A stretch of 30,749 nucleotides of DNA. Origin: Nemertoderma westbladi (Eukaryota > Xenacoelomorpha > Nemertodermatida > Nemertodermatidae). Positions 19,582 through 29,573 of this stretch are shown in pieces (the first letter of the stretch is position 1; every line of letters begins with the position of its first letter). The notes under the pieces are model-generated. The model was not told the origin of the DNA. It did not search any database and saw nothing but the letters and a program-made list of their open reading frames with translations. Made by a program: the position numbers and the translations under genes. The stretch covers positions 1 through 30,749 of the forward strand of contig JAUCBJ010000584.1 in NCBI GenBank assembly GCA_032718475.1, given 5' to 3'.

Positions 19582-20778
19582 CTAGTTCGCTCCTCCCGTC
19601 TTTGGGAACCATCTCAATTCCTTCCCTCTGTCGTCCTCCTCTCTCGGTCGCTTCCTGGTCGTCGCCGCTCCCTTGTTCTTGTCCCCTTTAAGGTTCCTGA
19701 TCCTTGCCGTCACTTCCCTACTGATTCCCGTCGTCGACTCCTTGGGCGCTGGTGTTATTAGCTCCCGGTATCGCTTCAAGGGTGGCTCCTCCGAATGGCC
19801 CTGCTGCTTCCCACTAGTGGCGTCCCATAGGATCACTTTCATGGCCCGCTGCACATGCTCCGCCAAGAAATCTCTGAACTCTCCCCGGTTCTCTGGCGTC
19901 CACCTGTCTAAATACCTCTGTGTATTTATCACTCCGGCATACGATGCCGCCGTTGACACTTCCTGATAAGTAGATGGAAGTCTCCGTTTGATGATTTCCA
20001 GGTGGGCCTCCTGGTTAATATTAAAGAAGCCCCACCGGAACTCGTGGGCCTTCATCCGCTGCCGCGTCATGGCGCCGACATCGGCCCACTCCTCGAAGAT
20101 CTTAAACTTCTCCTCGTCGTCCATCCAGTCGCACTGGCGTCCGTAGTGCCCCCGGAAGTTGCACTTAGAACACCAGTTGTGCAACCGTGGACACGCCCCC
20201 ATCCTATGACTCGACTCGCGACAGTAGAGACAACTCGTCCCCTTCTGGAATCGGTACAAGCAGCTCCTTTCCTGGTGAGTCTGCCTCCCGCAGTAATCGC
20301 AGCCGAGTACCAATGCCTCCCGCCCCACGTCGTCTTTCGTCCCAAGCGATCTCCTCGGTCTATGGAGTCGCTGGTAAGCGAACTTCTGGACGTTAGCATC
20401 CCTGTCCATGTCTATCTCCTCGTCTCGCCTGGGCATCGTCTCTCCGAATACTACCCGTGGTGCTGTTCCCGGTTTCTCGCCCAACCTGATGGTGCTCCCC
20501 GCGAAATCCATCGCCGGCTCCTCATGCACCCAGGCCCACTTGCCGTGTCTATCCCAAAAGGCCCTTGCCCCGCAGGCCGTCACCACTCTCCCGCCAACCC
20601 AGTCCGTGTCCGAGTGGCTGATTCTCCCGATGGGCGGCATCTCTCCAAACTCGTCGTCATCCTCGTCCTCCTCTGGGAGTGGCTCCAAGCCCGGTATCCC
20701 AGTGGATCCACTGTGTCCCTTCCCACCTTGGCTTTCGCCCGTGACTCTCCATTGTTCCAGCTCCCCTGGCCTTCTCAT
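19582..20778 (-). pseudogene. Zinc-knuckle protein encoded 3' of pol (end of the extra ORF)
   Basis: A long open frame of 398 codons. After an acidic stretch (EEDEDDDEFGE, residues 36-46) come three CCHC zinc knuckles in a row: C160-C163-H168-C173, C183-C186-H191-C196 and C203-C206-H211-C216, all with C-x2-C-x4-H-x4-C spacing. The C-terminal third is basic (for example TTRKRPREEDDRGK) and suggests nucleic-acid binding or a nuclear signal. The first codon listed is not a reliable start. The upstream exonuclease frame probably ran into this one before a frameshift near 20.7 kb, because the two frames overlap between 20657 and 20778. The frame stops just before the polypurine tract. CCHC knuckles are typical of Gag nucleocapsid, but this element already has a separate Gag pair; the function is inferred as RNA or DNA binding. 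Confidence 0.8.
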
Positions 20779-22180
20779 CGCGGAATCGCCCTATGGGCAT
20801 CGTCTGCAATCCCGATGTCGACTGTTTTGGTGATCCTTCCACCCACCCCAATTCTCGCCCTAGAGACTCGCCCGAACTCCCTGATGTCCAGTGTAGATCA
20901 TCTAAGGCCGCCTGTTCCTCGAACCCATAGCCCTCTCCTCTAGCTTCTGCCTCCCTTTCTTCTGCCTCCCTCCTTTCTCATCTAGCGATTTCTTCCAATC
21001 GCTTCGCCTCTTGTCTATCCGCCTCTAGCTGCTCCCACCTCTGATATGGCGTATCCACCTCCCTGTCTACTAGATATCGACAGTTATAATACACCGACTC
21101 GCCCTTCAGCCCCGGGTGGTCTACCAGACCCTCGAAAGCCACTTTGAAGGCTCTTCTGTAGTTCAGCAGGGGTGATCCCGATAGCAGAAATGCCGTTGGT
21201 TCTCTCTCGATAACCACAGTGATGAATAGGTTTAGCAAACCTATCATTATCCAGTCCTCCTGCAGGATATATCGCTTCTGATATATCTTTATCGCTCCTC
21301 TCCGGAATTGATACACCTATTGTTTCCCCGGCCTCGCTCCCCACTTCAGTGAGTTCGCCAACTCCGCTCCGTAGTCCTCCCTGAATTTACCCCAGTCCAT
21401 TGGTTTGTGGCATACGAGCCCCATTAGCTGGCCCATCGCCACCGCTCCACAATGGCCCGTGTTCTCTACTAGGCCCAACCCGTCTGGCGCTGTCATAGCC
21501 ATGTAGACCGTTTGCGTGTCCAGGAGGTTGGAGATCTCCGGACTGATGATCCTCTCCGCATTGTCGCGGATCGCCGATCCCACCTTTATCGTCGACTTCT
21601 CTCTTACTAGGCTCTGCACTGCCCTTTGCAACTGGTTTAACTTCGGCCCATTCTTCTTCCCATACGTTCCCAGATCAAACAGGAATATATCCCCATTTGG
21701 CACGGCCAAATGCAGGAGTATGGTTCTGGCCGATCCCGCCGACCCTCTTCTCAAACCCTCCTCATCTTCCACGGTCCCCTCATCGTCTAGGACCATGTAT
21801 CCTCCCCTGCTGACGGACTCTACAAACCTCTTCCAATCCTTCTTCAGTGGTTCCCTCGGATATTTCGGTATCCCGAACTTCAACTCGTCTCCCTTTACCA
21901 CGTAGTGGAAATGCTCGAAGATCGCATTGTCTAGCGACGGTGTCCCGTAGGTCCCGACCAGCCGCTGCTCGTGCACCTCCCTGAAATGGTCCTGCAGCGC
22001 TCGCGCCTTGTGACCCTTCTCCAACCGCTCGTAGTATCCCCTCGTCTTCTCTTCTGGATGCCTTTCGGTGAAATCCACCAGTATCTCCGTTCCTCCCAAC
22101 TCCGCCTTTCTCTTTCTAACAAGTTTCTCCGCCATTTCGAACTCTCCCGATCGCTCACCTATAAGGTGGGGCCTTGCCAA
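20657..22180 (-). pseudogene. DEDD-type 3'-5' exonuclease-like ORF in env position
   Basis: One reading frame spans this stretch, broken by TAG at 21317 and TGA at 20978. The frame opens at 22180 without ATG; the first ATG is codon 16 (22135). Numbering from 22180, LDDEG (131-135) supplies the D-x-E of exonuclease motif I (D132, E134). LLHLAVPNGDIFLFDLG (155-171) fits the following strands. VGSAIRDN (200-207) fits motif II, with Asn207 where the family has Asp. LLDTQ (219-223) matches the Asp-Thr-Gln strand of EXD1/RNase D-like nucleases. Beyond the TAG, RYILQED fits motif III (Tyr and Asp). The domain order and motifs are close to EXD1-like 3'-5' exonucleases; this is by eye. It lies between integrase and zinc knuckles on the same strand. 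An acidic/basic tail rich in Glu and Arg follows (about 21000-20940). Confidence 0.68.
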
Positions 22181-22559
22181 GGCACAATATAAGTGAGTGA
22201 TGTAGTTCGGATGGTCTGTACGGTCCGATAATGGCCTATCTCTCTCTGAAGTGCTAGGTTATTGCCTAATTTTCCTACTTTTATTTTCTAAAGTGCCAAA
22301 TTTCCTAAATTCCCTAATTTTGTCGGTTACTTTAATTATGTTCTAGAATATCCTGCCTACTGTTACCATAATTTGTTTAATTTTGATTTTAATACTTATT
22401 TTAATCCTACAACTGTGGTATCAGTATCTATTAATGGATTTATTCTTTAATCCATATTCTGGCCTATTCTACGGGCTGTGCATTACAGTAGTATGTCTCG
22501 TGTGGCCTACATGTTCTGTCCTGCCGTACCCACGTGCCCCCCTCTCACTACCCACTACT

Positions 22560-23210
22560 AACTCTACTAACTTTTACTAACACACTGACTCTTACTAACA
22601 TTCTAACTAACTTCTACTAACTCTTACTATGTACCCTCTTACTAACTCTTCTACTAACGGTACTACACGTACCCTCTTACTAACTCTTCTACTAATGGTA
22701 CTACACGTACCCTCTTACTAACTCTTCTACTAACAGTACTATGTACCCTCTTACTAACTAACTCCACTAACTCTTACTAATGGTACTACGTACCCTCTTA
22801 CTAACTAACTCCACTAACTCTTACTAACGGTACTACGTACCCTCTTACTAACTAACTCCACTGACTCTTACTAATGGTACTACGTACCCTCTTACTAACT
22901 AACTCCACTAACTAACGGTACTATGTACCCTCTTACTACTCTTACTAACTAACGGTACTACGTACCCTCTTACTACTCTTACTAACTCTCTAACTAACGG
23001 TACTACGTACCCTCTTACTAACTAACTCCACTAACTAACGGTACTACGTACCCTCTTACTACTCATACTGACTTTATAACTAACGGTACTACGTACCCTC
23101 TTACTAACTAACTCCACTAACTAATGGTACTACGTACCCTCTTACTACTCATACTACCTTTCTAACTAACGGTACTACGTACCCTCTTACTACTCTTACT
23201 AACCTCTATC
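22560..23210. repeat. Minisatellite with palindromic core GGTACTACGTACC
   Basis: Fifteen copies of GTACCCTCTTACT (starting near 22631, 22669, 22708, 22743, 22790, 22838, 22884, 22924, 22961, 23008, 23048, 23092, 23134 and 23179, plus variants) are spaced about 35-48 bp. Each is usually preceded by CTAAYGGTACTAC. GGTAC-TAC-GTACC is an inverted repeat, and spacer lengths vary through the units CTAACTAACTCCACTAA and CTCTTACTAACT. It fills the space between integrase and the exonuclease ORF. Confidence 0.92.
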
Positions 23211-23373
23211 TGCCTACTTACTTACTGTGTACCTACTATGTACTATTACTTTCCTTTCTCTTACTCTCTTTCTCTATTATTATTTTTATTATTTTATTTT
23301 TTATATTTTGTGTGGGAAGGGGGTCTCGCCCTCAATCCCACCCCCCTCAGTCCAACATTTGGACGACTAAACT

Positions 23374-24110
23374 CTATGGTGCCCCTTCTAGCAGGCAACA
23401 CTTTCCTACAGCCCTCCTGTAGGTCTTCCTATCTTTCGCTCCTATCTTACCCCCTATCCGCACTTCCACAGATCGGACCCTTCCGTCCTCGTCGGAGTAA
23501 GTGTCCACGACTCTTGTTAACCTCCACTGATTGTTGATAATGGTGTCTTCCGTGACGATCACCAAATCACCCTTCTTTAACTCCCTAGTGGTATTTCTCC
23601 ACTTGCTCCTCCTATGAAGTGTGGGTAGGTATTCCTCAACCCACCTCCTCCAGTACTATGCGCTTATTGCCTTAGCGACTTTCCAACTCTGTCGGGAGTG
23701 TATGTCATCTGGGTCTACACCCCGCATGTCGATGGTCGCCGGCCTCTCCATTAGAAAGTGACTGGGTATCAGCACATCTAGTGATTCTGGGTCGTCATTT
23801 TCTGGATATAGCGGTCTGCTATTAATGGTACCCTCGCACTTAGCTAGCACCGTCCTTAATACATCTTCTGTCACCATGTGGGTGTTCATCAACTTCGTCA
23901 TCAGACGCCTGGAACTACCCACGAGTCTCTCGACGCATCCTAAAGTATGCGGAGCATATGGCGTCCTCCTCTCCCACTTCACCTGTCGTCTCCTCATGGC
24001 TGCCCTGACTTCCTCTCCTTCCAGGATGTCCAAGGACTCTGCCAGCTCGTTCTCCACCCCCACAAAGTTGGTTCCATTATTGGAGTATATCACTGCAATC
24101 GTCCCACCTT
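23374..24110 (-). pseudogene. pol: Integrase catalytic core (second half) and C-terminal domain
   Basis: This continues the integrase after a frameshift near 24110. The core block reads IYSNNGTNF where BEL/Pao integrases have an Asp at the fifth residue, so the second catalytic residue of the D,D-35-E triad appears to be Asn here. The third residue is present in GCVERLVGSSRR (E55 of the frame starting at 24093). An in-frame TAG at 23656 interrupts the protein after KAISA. The same frame then continues with YWRRWVEEYLPTLHRR and KKGDLVIVTEDT, the C-terminal domain typical of Pao integrases (DUF5641-like), ending at 23374. Function when intact: inserts the cDNA into chromosomes. Confidence 0.88.
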
Positions 24111-25283
24111 TGCAGTCTCTGAACCTAGGGCATTGATGAATGCCGATGCGGTTGCGTCTTGGGCAAGTTCTATTCCTACTGCCCGCGTGTTGTTACATAC
24201 AAAGATAATGCCGTAGCGCTTCTCCATGTGCCGCATCACCCTGATCTTTATCGGCCCAAACATATCTACACCGCAGTGCGTGAATTGCGGATCGTGCTGT
24301 CTCACCCTGCTGGCCGGTAATGGCGCCATCTCCTGTACGGCCCGCTCCTTTCTCATCCGTCGGCAGGTCTGGCACTGCCCCACTACCGCCTTCACCTTCT
24401 TTCTTAGTTGTGTGACCCAGAAGGTCCTCCGTATCTCCATGAGGGTCTGGTTGGTGCCCCCGTGCAATATCGACTTTTGGGAGTCCCAAATGATCTGGTG
24501 GACTATCGGCGATCTATTTGGGATGATAATGGGTTTCGGTGGGATGATGAGGCTGTTGTTACTTAGCACTCTAGAGTTCATTACTAGGATCCCATCGTCA
24601 CTGAGTTGTGGCGACAGCGTGATGAGTTCGCTGTCCTGACGAAGATGTTGTTGTTTACTGACACGCTCCACTTCGTCGCCGTAGTACCTTTTCTGTTCGT
24701 AGCGAATCACGGCCCTGGCCGCTCCCTCCAGATCGATTTTTGGTTTCCTCTTGGCGTCCTTGCCAATTCCCTTGAGGAAATCCCCGAAGGCTCTCCAGTA
24801 CGCCACCAACTTCTTGGTCTTGTACCAACTTGAGCTGTAGCTGAGGAGTTTATCCGTCGGGTTATCGCATGTTTCTTCTGACTTTGGTTGCATCTCCCTG
24901 ATCTCCCTCGCCATTTGACTATATATCTCTTCACCTTCTGAGTCTCCTCCCTCTTCTTCCAGTGTTACTTCCTCTAAGCCTGGGTCCACCTTCTTCATCG
25001 GTGGCCAGGCCGTCCTATCATTCAGGAACTGTGGCCCGTGTTGCCACAATACTTCCTTCTTCAAGAAAGTGTGGCGTGCCACGCCCCTCGATAACAGGTC
25101 CGCTGGGTTCTCGTCAGTTGGGCAGTAGTGCCACCTTTCCAACTCAGTTGTCGCTCTTATTTCATCCACCCTATTTGCGACGAATATAGGGTATCTCGTT
25201 TTCTCATTGTGTAACCAACCAAGCACTACCATGGAGTCCGTCCAGTAGTGTGTTTCCACTATGTTGGGAATAGTATCCATCAA
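24090..25283 (-). pseudogene. pol: RNase H end, linker and integrase N-terminal/core region
   Basis: Residues 13-23 (YWTDSMVVLGW) and 56-67 (TDENPADLLSRG) are the last RNase H motifs of a BEL/Pao Pol. A variable acidic linker follows (about 100-145). The HHCC zinc-binding domain is present: H262, H274, C304 and C307. The integrase core opens at HCGVDMFGPI with the first catalytic Asp (D340), followed by IFVCNNTRAVGIEL, a signature seen in Pao integrases. The frame ends at 24090, where a frameshift moves the core to the neighbouring phase. A frameshift near 25310 separates it from the RNase H start. Confidence 0.9.
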
Positions 25284-25760
25284 GTAGGCTGTGGCCCCAC
25301 TCCTAACCTCGCAGCTGTCAACTCGAGTTTCGGGGCCGATGCTGAATCTGGCGGCGTCGACTTTGCTTTGCTGAATGCAAGTCTGGGCTTATGAGCCCCC
25401 TCTCGTTGTACTAGGTAGAGTGCCACTCCGTATGCTTCCAATGATGCATCGGAGAACATGTGTAGATCCAGATCCGTCATGTCACCATCCGGGAAATACA
25501 CGCATGGCATGCTGTATGTCCCTATCTGTTCTAAACTCTCTGTCCACTTGCTCCATCGCTTGCTGATCTCTTCCGGGACCTTTGTATCCCACTCGTCCTT
25601 TAGCTTATATACTTTCTTAAGTATCTGCTTCGCCGTGACTAATAGTGGGGATGCTAGGCCTAGGGGATCGTATATCCTTGCTATGTACGATACATAGCCC
25701 CTCTTTGTGTGGATGTCTGCGCCCTTCTGGCTCAGCTGGTACTTGAACTCGTCTGTCTTT
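25280..25760 (-). pseudogene. pol: RT connection and RNase H N-terminal part
   Basis: Directly after an in-frame TGA at 25760 the same phase continues through ARIYDPLGLASPLL and an RT thumb/connection region. It then enters RNase H with HMFSDASLEAYGVALYL (Asp21 in the frame beginning 25510 is the first RNase H carboxylate) and KLELTAA (Glu). The frame is lost near 25310 by an indel. RNase H degrades the RNA strand of the replication hybrid. Confidence 0.85.
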
Positions 25761-26745
25761 CAGTTCCACACGATCCATAATGCCTTCTGCTGGGACTCTA
25801 CCCTCTTGTTCGCCATGTCCTGTCCCTTGGCTGTCGTGGGATTATCCATGGTCGACTCTGGCCTCCTGTCCTCTATGGCTTTCATAAACTCTTCTGAGCT
25901 GGATTGGAACTTGGTCAGGTTAAACCCGGATCTCTTCAGGATGTCGCGAACCTCACGCCCTGTATCCAGTAGTTCTTTAACCGTGTTTCCAGACTTCATT
26001 CCGTCGTCTACATAGAAGCCACGTCGAATCATATCGACGGCTTTGGCGCTATATTTCTCCTCTTTCCCCTCTACTGTATCTCTTACAGCCACAGTCGTCG
26101 TAAATGAGGACGACTTGGCTCCCATATTCTGCACCACCATCTTGTACATCAGTATTGTCGATGGTTCCTCGTCGCCGTTGTACCATAGGAAGCGCTGGCT
26201 GTCACTATCCTCCTCCGTCACACGGACTTGGTTAAACATGCCTTCAATGTCACAGGTGAAGGCGTGCCTCCAGTTTCTGAATCTCAGTAGGACCTCGATT
26301 CCTGAGTTATAAATATTGGGACCCTCCAGCAGATAATCATTTAGGCACTTGCCGTTGGTCTTAGCCGACCCGTCAACTACCATCCGCAGTTTACCTTTCT
26401 TTGGGTCTAGAGCCACGTGAAGTGGCAGGTAATAGGTCCTATCCGTGTTCGGTTCGTCGACCAGTAACTCCACGGCCCATCCTTTCTCGACATACTTTCT
26501 TATCGTTTTATGAATGTACTCATTCTTTTCGGGGCTCCATTTTAGCGTTTGCTTCAATTTACGAAGCCTCGTGAGTACCATTCCCTTGTTGTCTGGTAGC
26601 GGTAATTTTGGTTGTTCCCATACCATTCCTATGGTGTACCGCCCCTCGTCGCATCTCATCGACTCCTTTACACTTTGTATCGCCTGTTTATCCTCTACCG
26701 AGGTTCCGACCCCGGTCTCTTTTAATCCCTCAAAATCCTGCCTGA
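25760..26745 (-). pseudogene. pol: BEL/Pao reverse transcriptase
   Basis: The frame runs without break from about 26745 to the TGA at 25760. Numbering from the Met at 26659: RMVVDGSAK (92-100); motif A TCDIEGMFNQV (135-145) with catalytic D137; NMGAKSSSF (178-186), the Pao-type substrate-binding block; and motif C FYVDDG (215-220) with D218 and D219. The catalytic Asp residues are intact. Upstream, LRRLLRQDFEG and KETGVG link it to the protease frame after a one-base shift near 26745. The TGA lies in a WN-x-KTDEF context, where a TGG-to-TGA change would explain it. It is most similar in plan to Pao elements of invertebrates. Confidence 0.93.
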
Positions 26746-28371
26746 GTAGTCTCCTGAGCTGTTCCTCCGCTCCTCATCTTCCATCTCCATCATAGTTCCC
26801 GCGAACATGCACCCTGATGTCTCCGACATCCTAAATGGAATCTTGGTTCTAATTGGGCCGCTTAGCGTCCACCCGAATGGTGTTAAAATTGCCACTGTGT
26901 CACACTGTTTGTCTTCGCCGAAGACTGTCTGCATTCTCTCCTGGGCCGTCGGGCAGTCCATTCCTACTATAATGGATACCTTCCTAACATCCACCCCTGG
27001 TATTGAGAAATCGATACTGTCCAGGAATCTATTTTGTTCGACCTCGATGTTGGTTGGTCGCCTGGCGTTGATATTTATCGATTCTATCACCTGGATGGGG
27101 TCGATCATCGCCCCATAATCGCATCCCGGTGCTATCGCTGCTATCCCGCACCATCCAGTCCTCATCTCCAGGACCTCATCTTTGCTGGAGATGGTTGTTA
27201 CCGCCATTCTACTTGGCCTCGTCTTCAATCCTATCTCTTCGGCCACCCAATTCTCGACCAATGTGAAGGCTGCTCCACTGTCGACCAGCATCAGCGTGGT
27301 TACTGATTGATCGCCTTCTCCGATCACCCTCACTGGTACTACCCCGAGTAGTACCGTTCCTCTCTTCTTCGCCCCTACGGTGCTTGTCACCATTGTCTGT
27401 CCTTTGCCTTGACTGAACTTAATTGGTGTTTCTTTGCATTGGTTAGCTCTATGTCCACCCATCACACATCGAGGACAGACATCGCTCCTCCTCGCGTATT
27501 CTATCTGATCTTCTCTGGGCAGTGCTTGCCAATATCTGCAGTTCATGGTCTGATGAAGTACGTTCGTGTGTAATTGGCATTTATTGTTTGGGTTATAGCC
27601 GTCCTTATACAGTGCGCTGCGTAGCGCACTTGCGTTCATACCTAGATCCCTACTATTCTTATTGTTTGGTTTCGGCCTACTGGGCATGTTGGGGTTATGT
27701 TTGTTTGTGTTGTTATTTTTCCCCTGTCCGCTCCATGGTGTGGCCCTACCCCCGGCTACATGTGGACTAGTAGTCCCCTGCGTCGCCGCGTATGGCAGCG
27801 ATTGTCTGAGCTTTGGCAATGCGTTCACCGTGTTATGTTCTGGTTTTGGCCTGTTGTATTCGGTCTTTGGCCCCTTTCCCAGACTATCCTCGCTATAGAC
27901 TGGGTCTGTAATCAATTTGGCTTCGTAGTTGAGGAAGCTCGACATTTCCTCTAGGCCCGGTTCCGCACCCTTCTTCTCCCTGGTGGAGAAAGCGAATTTT
28001 CTCCATTTATTGTGCAGCCAGATTGGCAGTGCCTGCGCTATCGTGGTGATGTTAATAGATGCGTTGAGTTCGTATGGCGCGTCTAGCGTCTTCAACACGA
28101 TTAGCGCCTTCTCGACTTTGTTCGCAAATGTCTTTATGCTAATGGGGTTATCCTGTAGGCCACCCGATGTTATACCTCTCAGGGTCTGCCGGATGATCTT
28201 GGCCGGGTGCCCGTACTCCCTGTCTAGCGCCCGCCATGCTGTCGTGAAGCCACCCTCGATGCCCTGGTACTGCAACACGATGTTATACGCTGGGCCTCCT
28301 GTATATACCTGTAGATATTTTAGGCACTCTGCCTGCGTCAGGTTCTTAGTCAATATCTCATTGCTGTACAT
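26722..28371 (-). pseudogene. gag-pol: Gag C-terminal part and aspartic protease
   Basis: 549 open codons. The first 160 residues carry the helical Gag domain of BEL/Pao (DUF1759-like; LKYLQVYTGGPAYN, AWRALDREYGHP). Two zinc knuckles follow: C265-H268-H273-C278 (an unusual C-x2-H-x4-H-x4-C form) and C299-C302-H307-C312 (standard). The retropepsin active site is LVDSGAAFTLV, with D364. VGMDCPTAQ and TPFGWTLSGP near residues 470-506 are typical of the protease-RT linker in this group. The frame enters from an indel near 28385 and is left by an indel near 26745. Gag forms the particle; the protease cuts the polyprotein. Confidence 0.92.
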
Positions 28372-28757
28372 GCGCCGAAATTGCAGTTTAATCGCAATTT
28401 AAATGGTTCTACAGGTGGTAACTCGATTCTGGTCTTCAGTGCATCGATTAATGTAGCCATTCCCATCGCCTGTGCTTCCAATGGGTTCGATGGATGCTGT
28501 ACAGATTCTCCCATTGGGTGCGGTCCACCCATCCTGTCTGTTGCCCTCCTTTGCATCGGATATATCATTGGGGGTAACGGCCCCCTCCATATTTCCGTGT
28601 CGCAGGCTCTGTTCTCGTCCAGTGGGTTCGATGTTCTTATTCCTGTTTGAGTATATTGTTGATATTGTGATGGGGGAATGTCACCCTGCCCCCCCCCCCC
28701 CCCCCCACCGGTATATTTGGTACTGGGGTTGATGTTAATATATTGGGGCCCATACAC
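28350..28757 (-). pseudogene. gag: Gag N-terminal segment after the poly-G junction
   Basis: From the homopolymer at 28689-28706 this phase reads GQGDIPPSQYQQYTQ, then a Pro/Met-rich stretch, and reaches LIDALKTRIELPPVEPFK. That last block is the usual opening of the DUF1759 Gag domain of BEL/Pao elements. It stops at 28350, while the neighbouring frame continues Gag from about 28371, so an indel lies near 28385. The part of the ORF upstream of the homopolymer is a shadow. Confidence 0.7.
28689..28706. repeat. Poly-C tract, 18 nt, at a frame junction
   Basis: Eighteen cytosines (poly-G in the sense of the element). The coding phase before it (29956 frame) and after it (28757 frame) differ, so the tract length decides whether the linker is joined to Gag. 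Confidence 0.95.
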
Positions 28758-29438
28758 CTATCCGCAATAACTCTCCCCTCCCCTGGATATATGTTATGCC
28801 CCTGCATGCTATAGTCATACTGTTGTGCTGGTACCGGTATAGGCCTATCCACTTCTGGCCTACCTACAGGTATGTACTCCGCGACTTCCGGGATTAATCC
28901 CGTCGTCCGCGCTGCCCTATCGTCTACATTATATCTCCCAGCATGGCCTATAGTATGTGCAGTAAGGCCTACAGTATGTCCTGCAGTCTGTATGTGTCCC
29001 TCCGGACCGAAGTTTAACCTTCTCGAATAATCCAAGAAGTCCTCCCCGCGGCTACGGTATCCTCGATCGGCAGCTACATCCCGTCGGGAAGTTTCTCTTC
29101 GATCCCCTCTCCTATTCTCGTCCTCGTACCGGTACGCCCTGTACCCCTCTCTCGGCGTATAGTACACCTCGACAGGTCGCGTCTCTCCGGGACGATGGCA
29201 ATCTCCCGGAGTTCGACCCCAATGACTCTCCAACTCCATCTCTACTACCGACAGCTCGCTATCCGTCCTCGCTCTCCTGTAGCTCGCAACGATACTTCCT
29301 CTACTCTCTTCTCTTCTTCTCTCTGCAGTGTAGCATCCCTGCTCGCGAGATCTCTCGTCGACCTCCCGGTTAAACTCCACTGTTCTTCTTCCCTCTTCTG
29401 ACTGGGCTCGACGTCTCGTAGCTAATGTATTGTTATTA

Positions 29439-29464
29439 CCCCCCCCCCCCCCCCCCCCCCCCCC
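29439..29464. repeat. Poly-C tract, 26 nt
   Basis: Twenty-six cytosines, the longest homopolymer in the window, read as a Gly run inside the linker ORF. Confidence 0.95.
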
Positions 29465-29573
29465 GCCCGTACGGTTACACCAGTCTTGGGTCTGTCGTCC
29501 GGTCCCTGTAAGTGGGGTATTAGCAAACGTTTCCATAACTTCTGGCTCCTCGTAAACACTACCCGAGCCAGCC

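Noticed and set aside
20002-20943. 313-codon plus-strand ORF opposite the zinc-knuckle frame
   Set aside because: It is the antisense shadow of the zinc-knuckle and exonuclease frames, with no domain of its own. The other plus-strand ORFs between 19.6 and 30.1 kb are treated likewise.
25760-25762. Programmed stop readthrough between RT and RNase H
   Set aside because: The stop falls inside a domain, not at a gag-pol junction, and the copy has many other lesions; simple mutation is enough.
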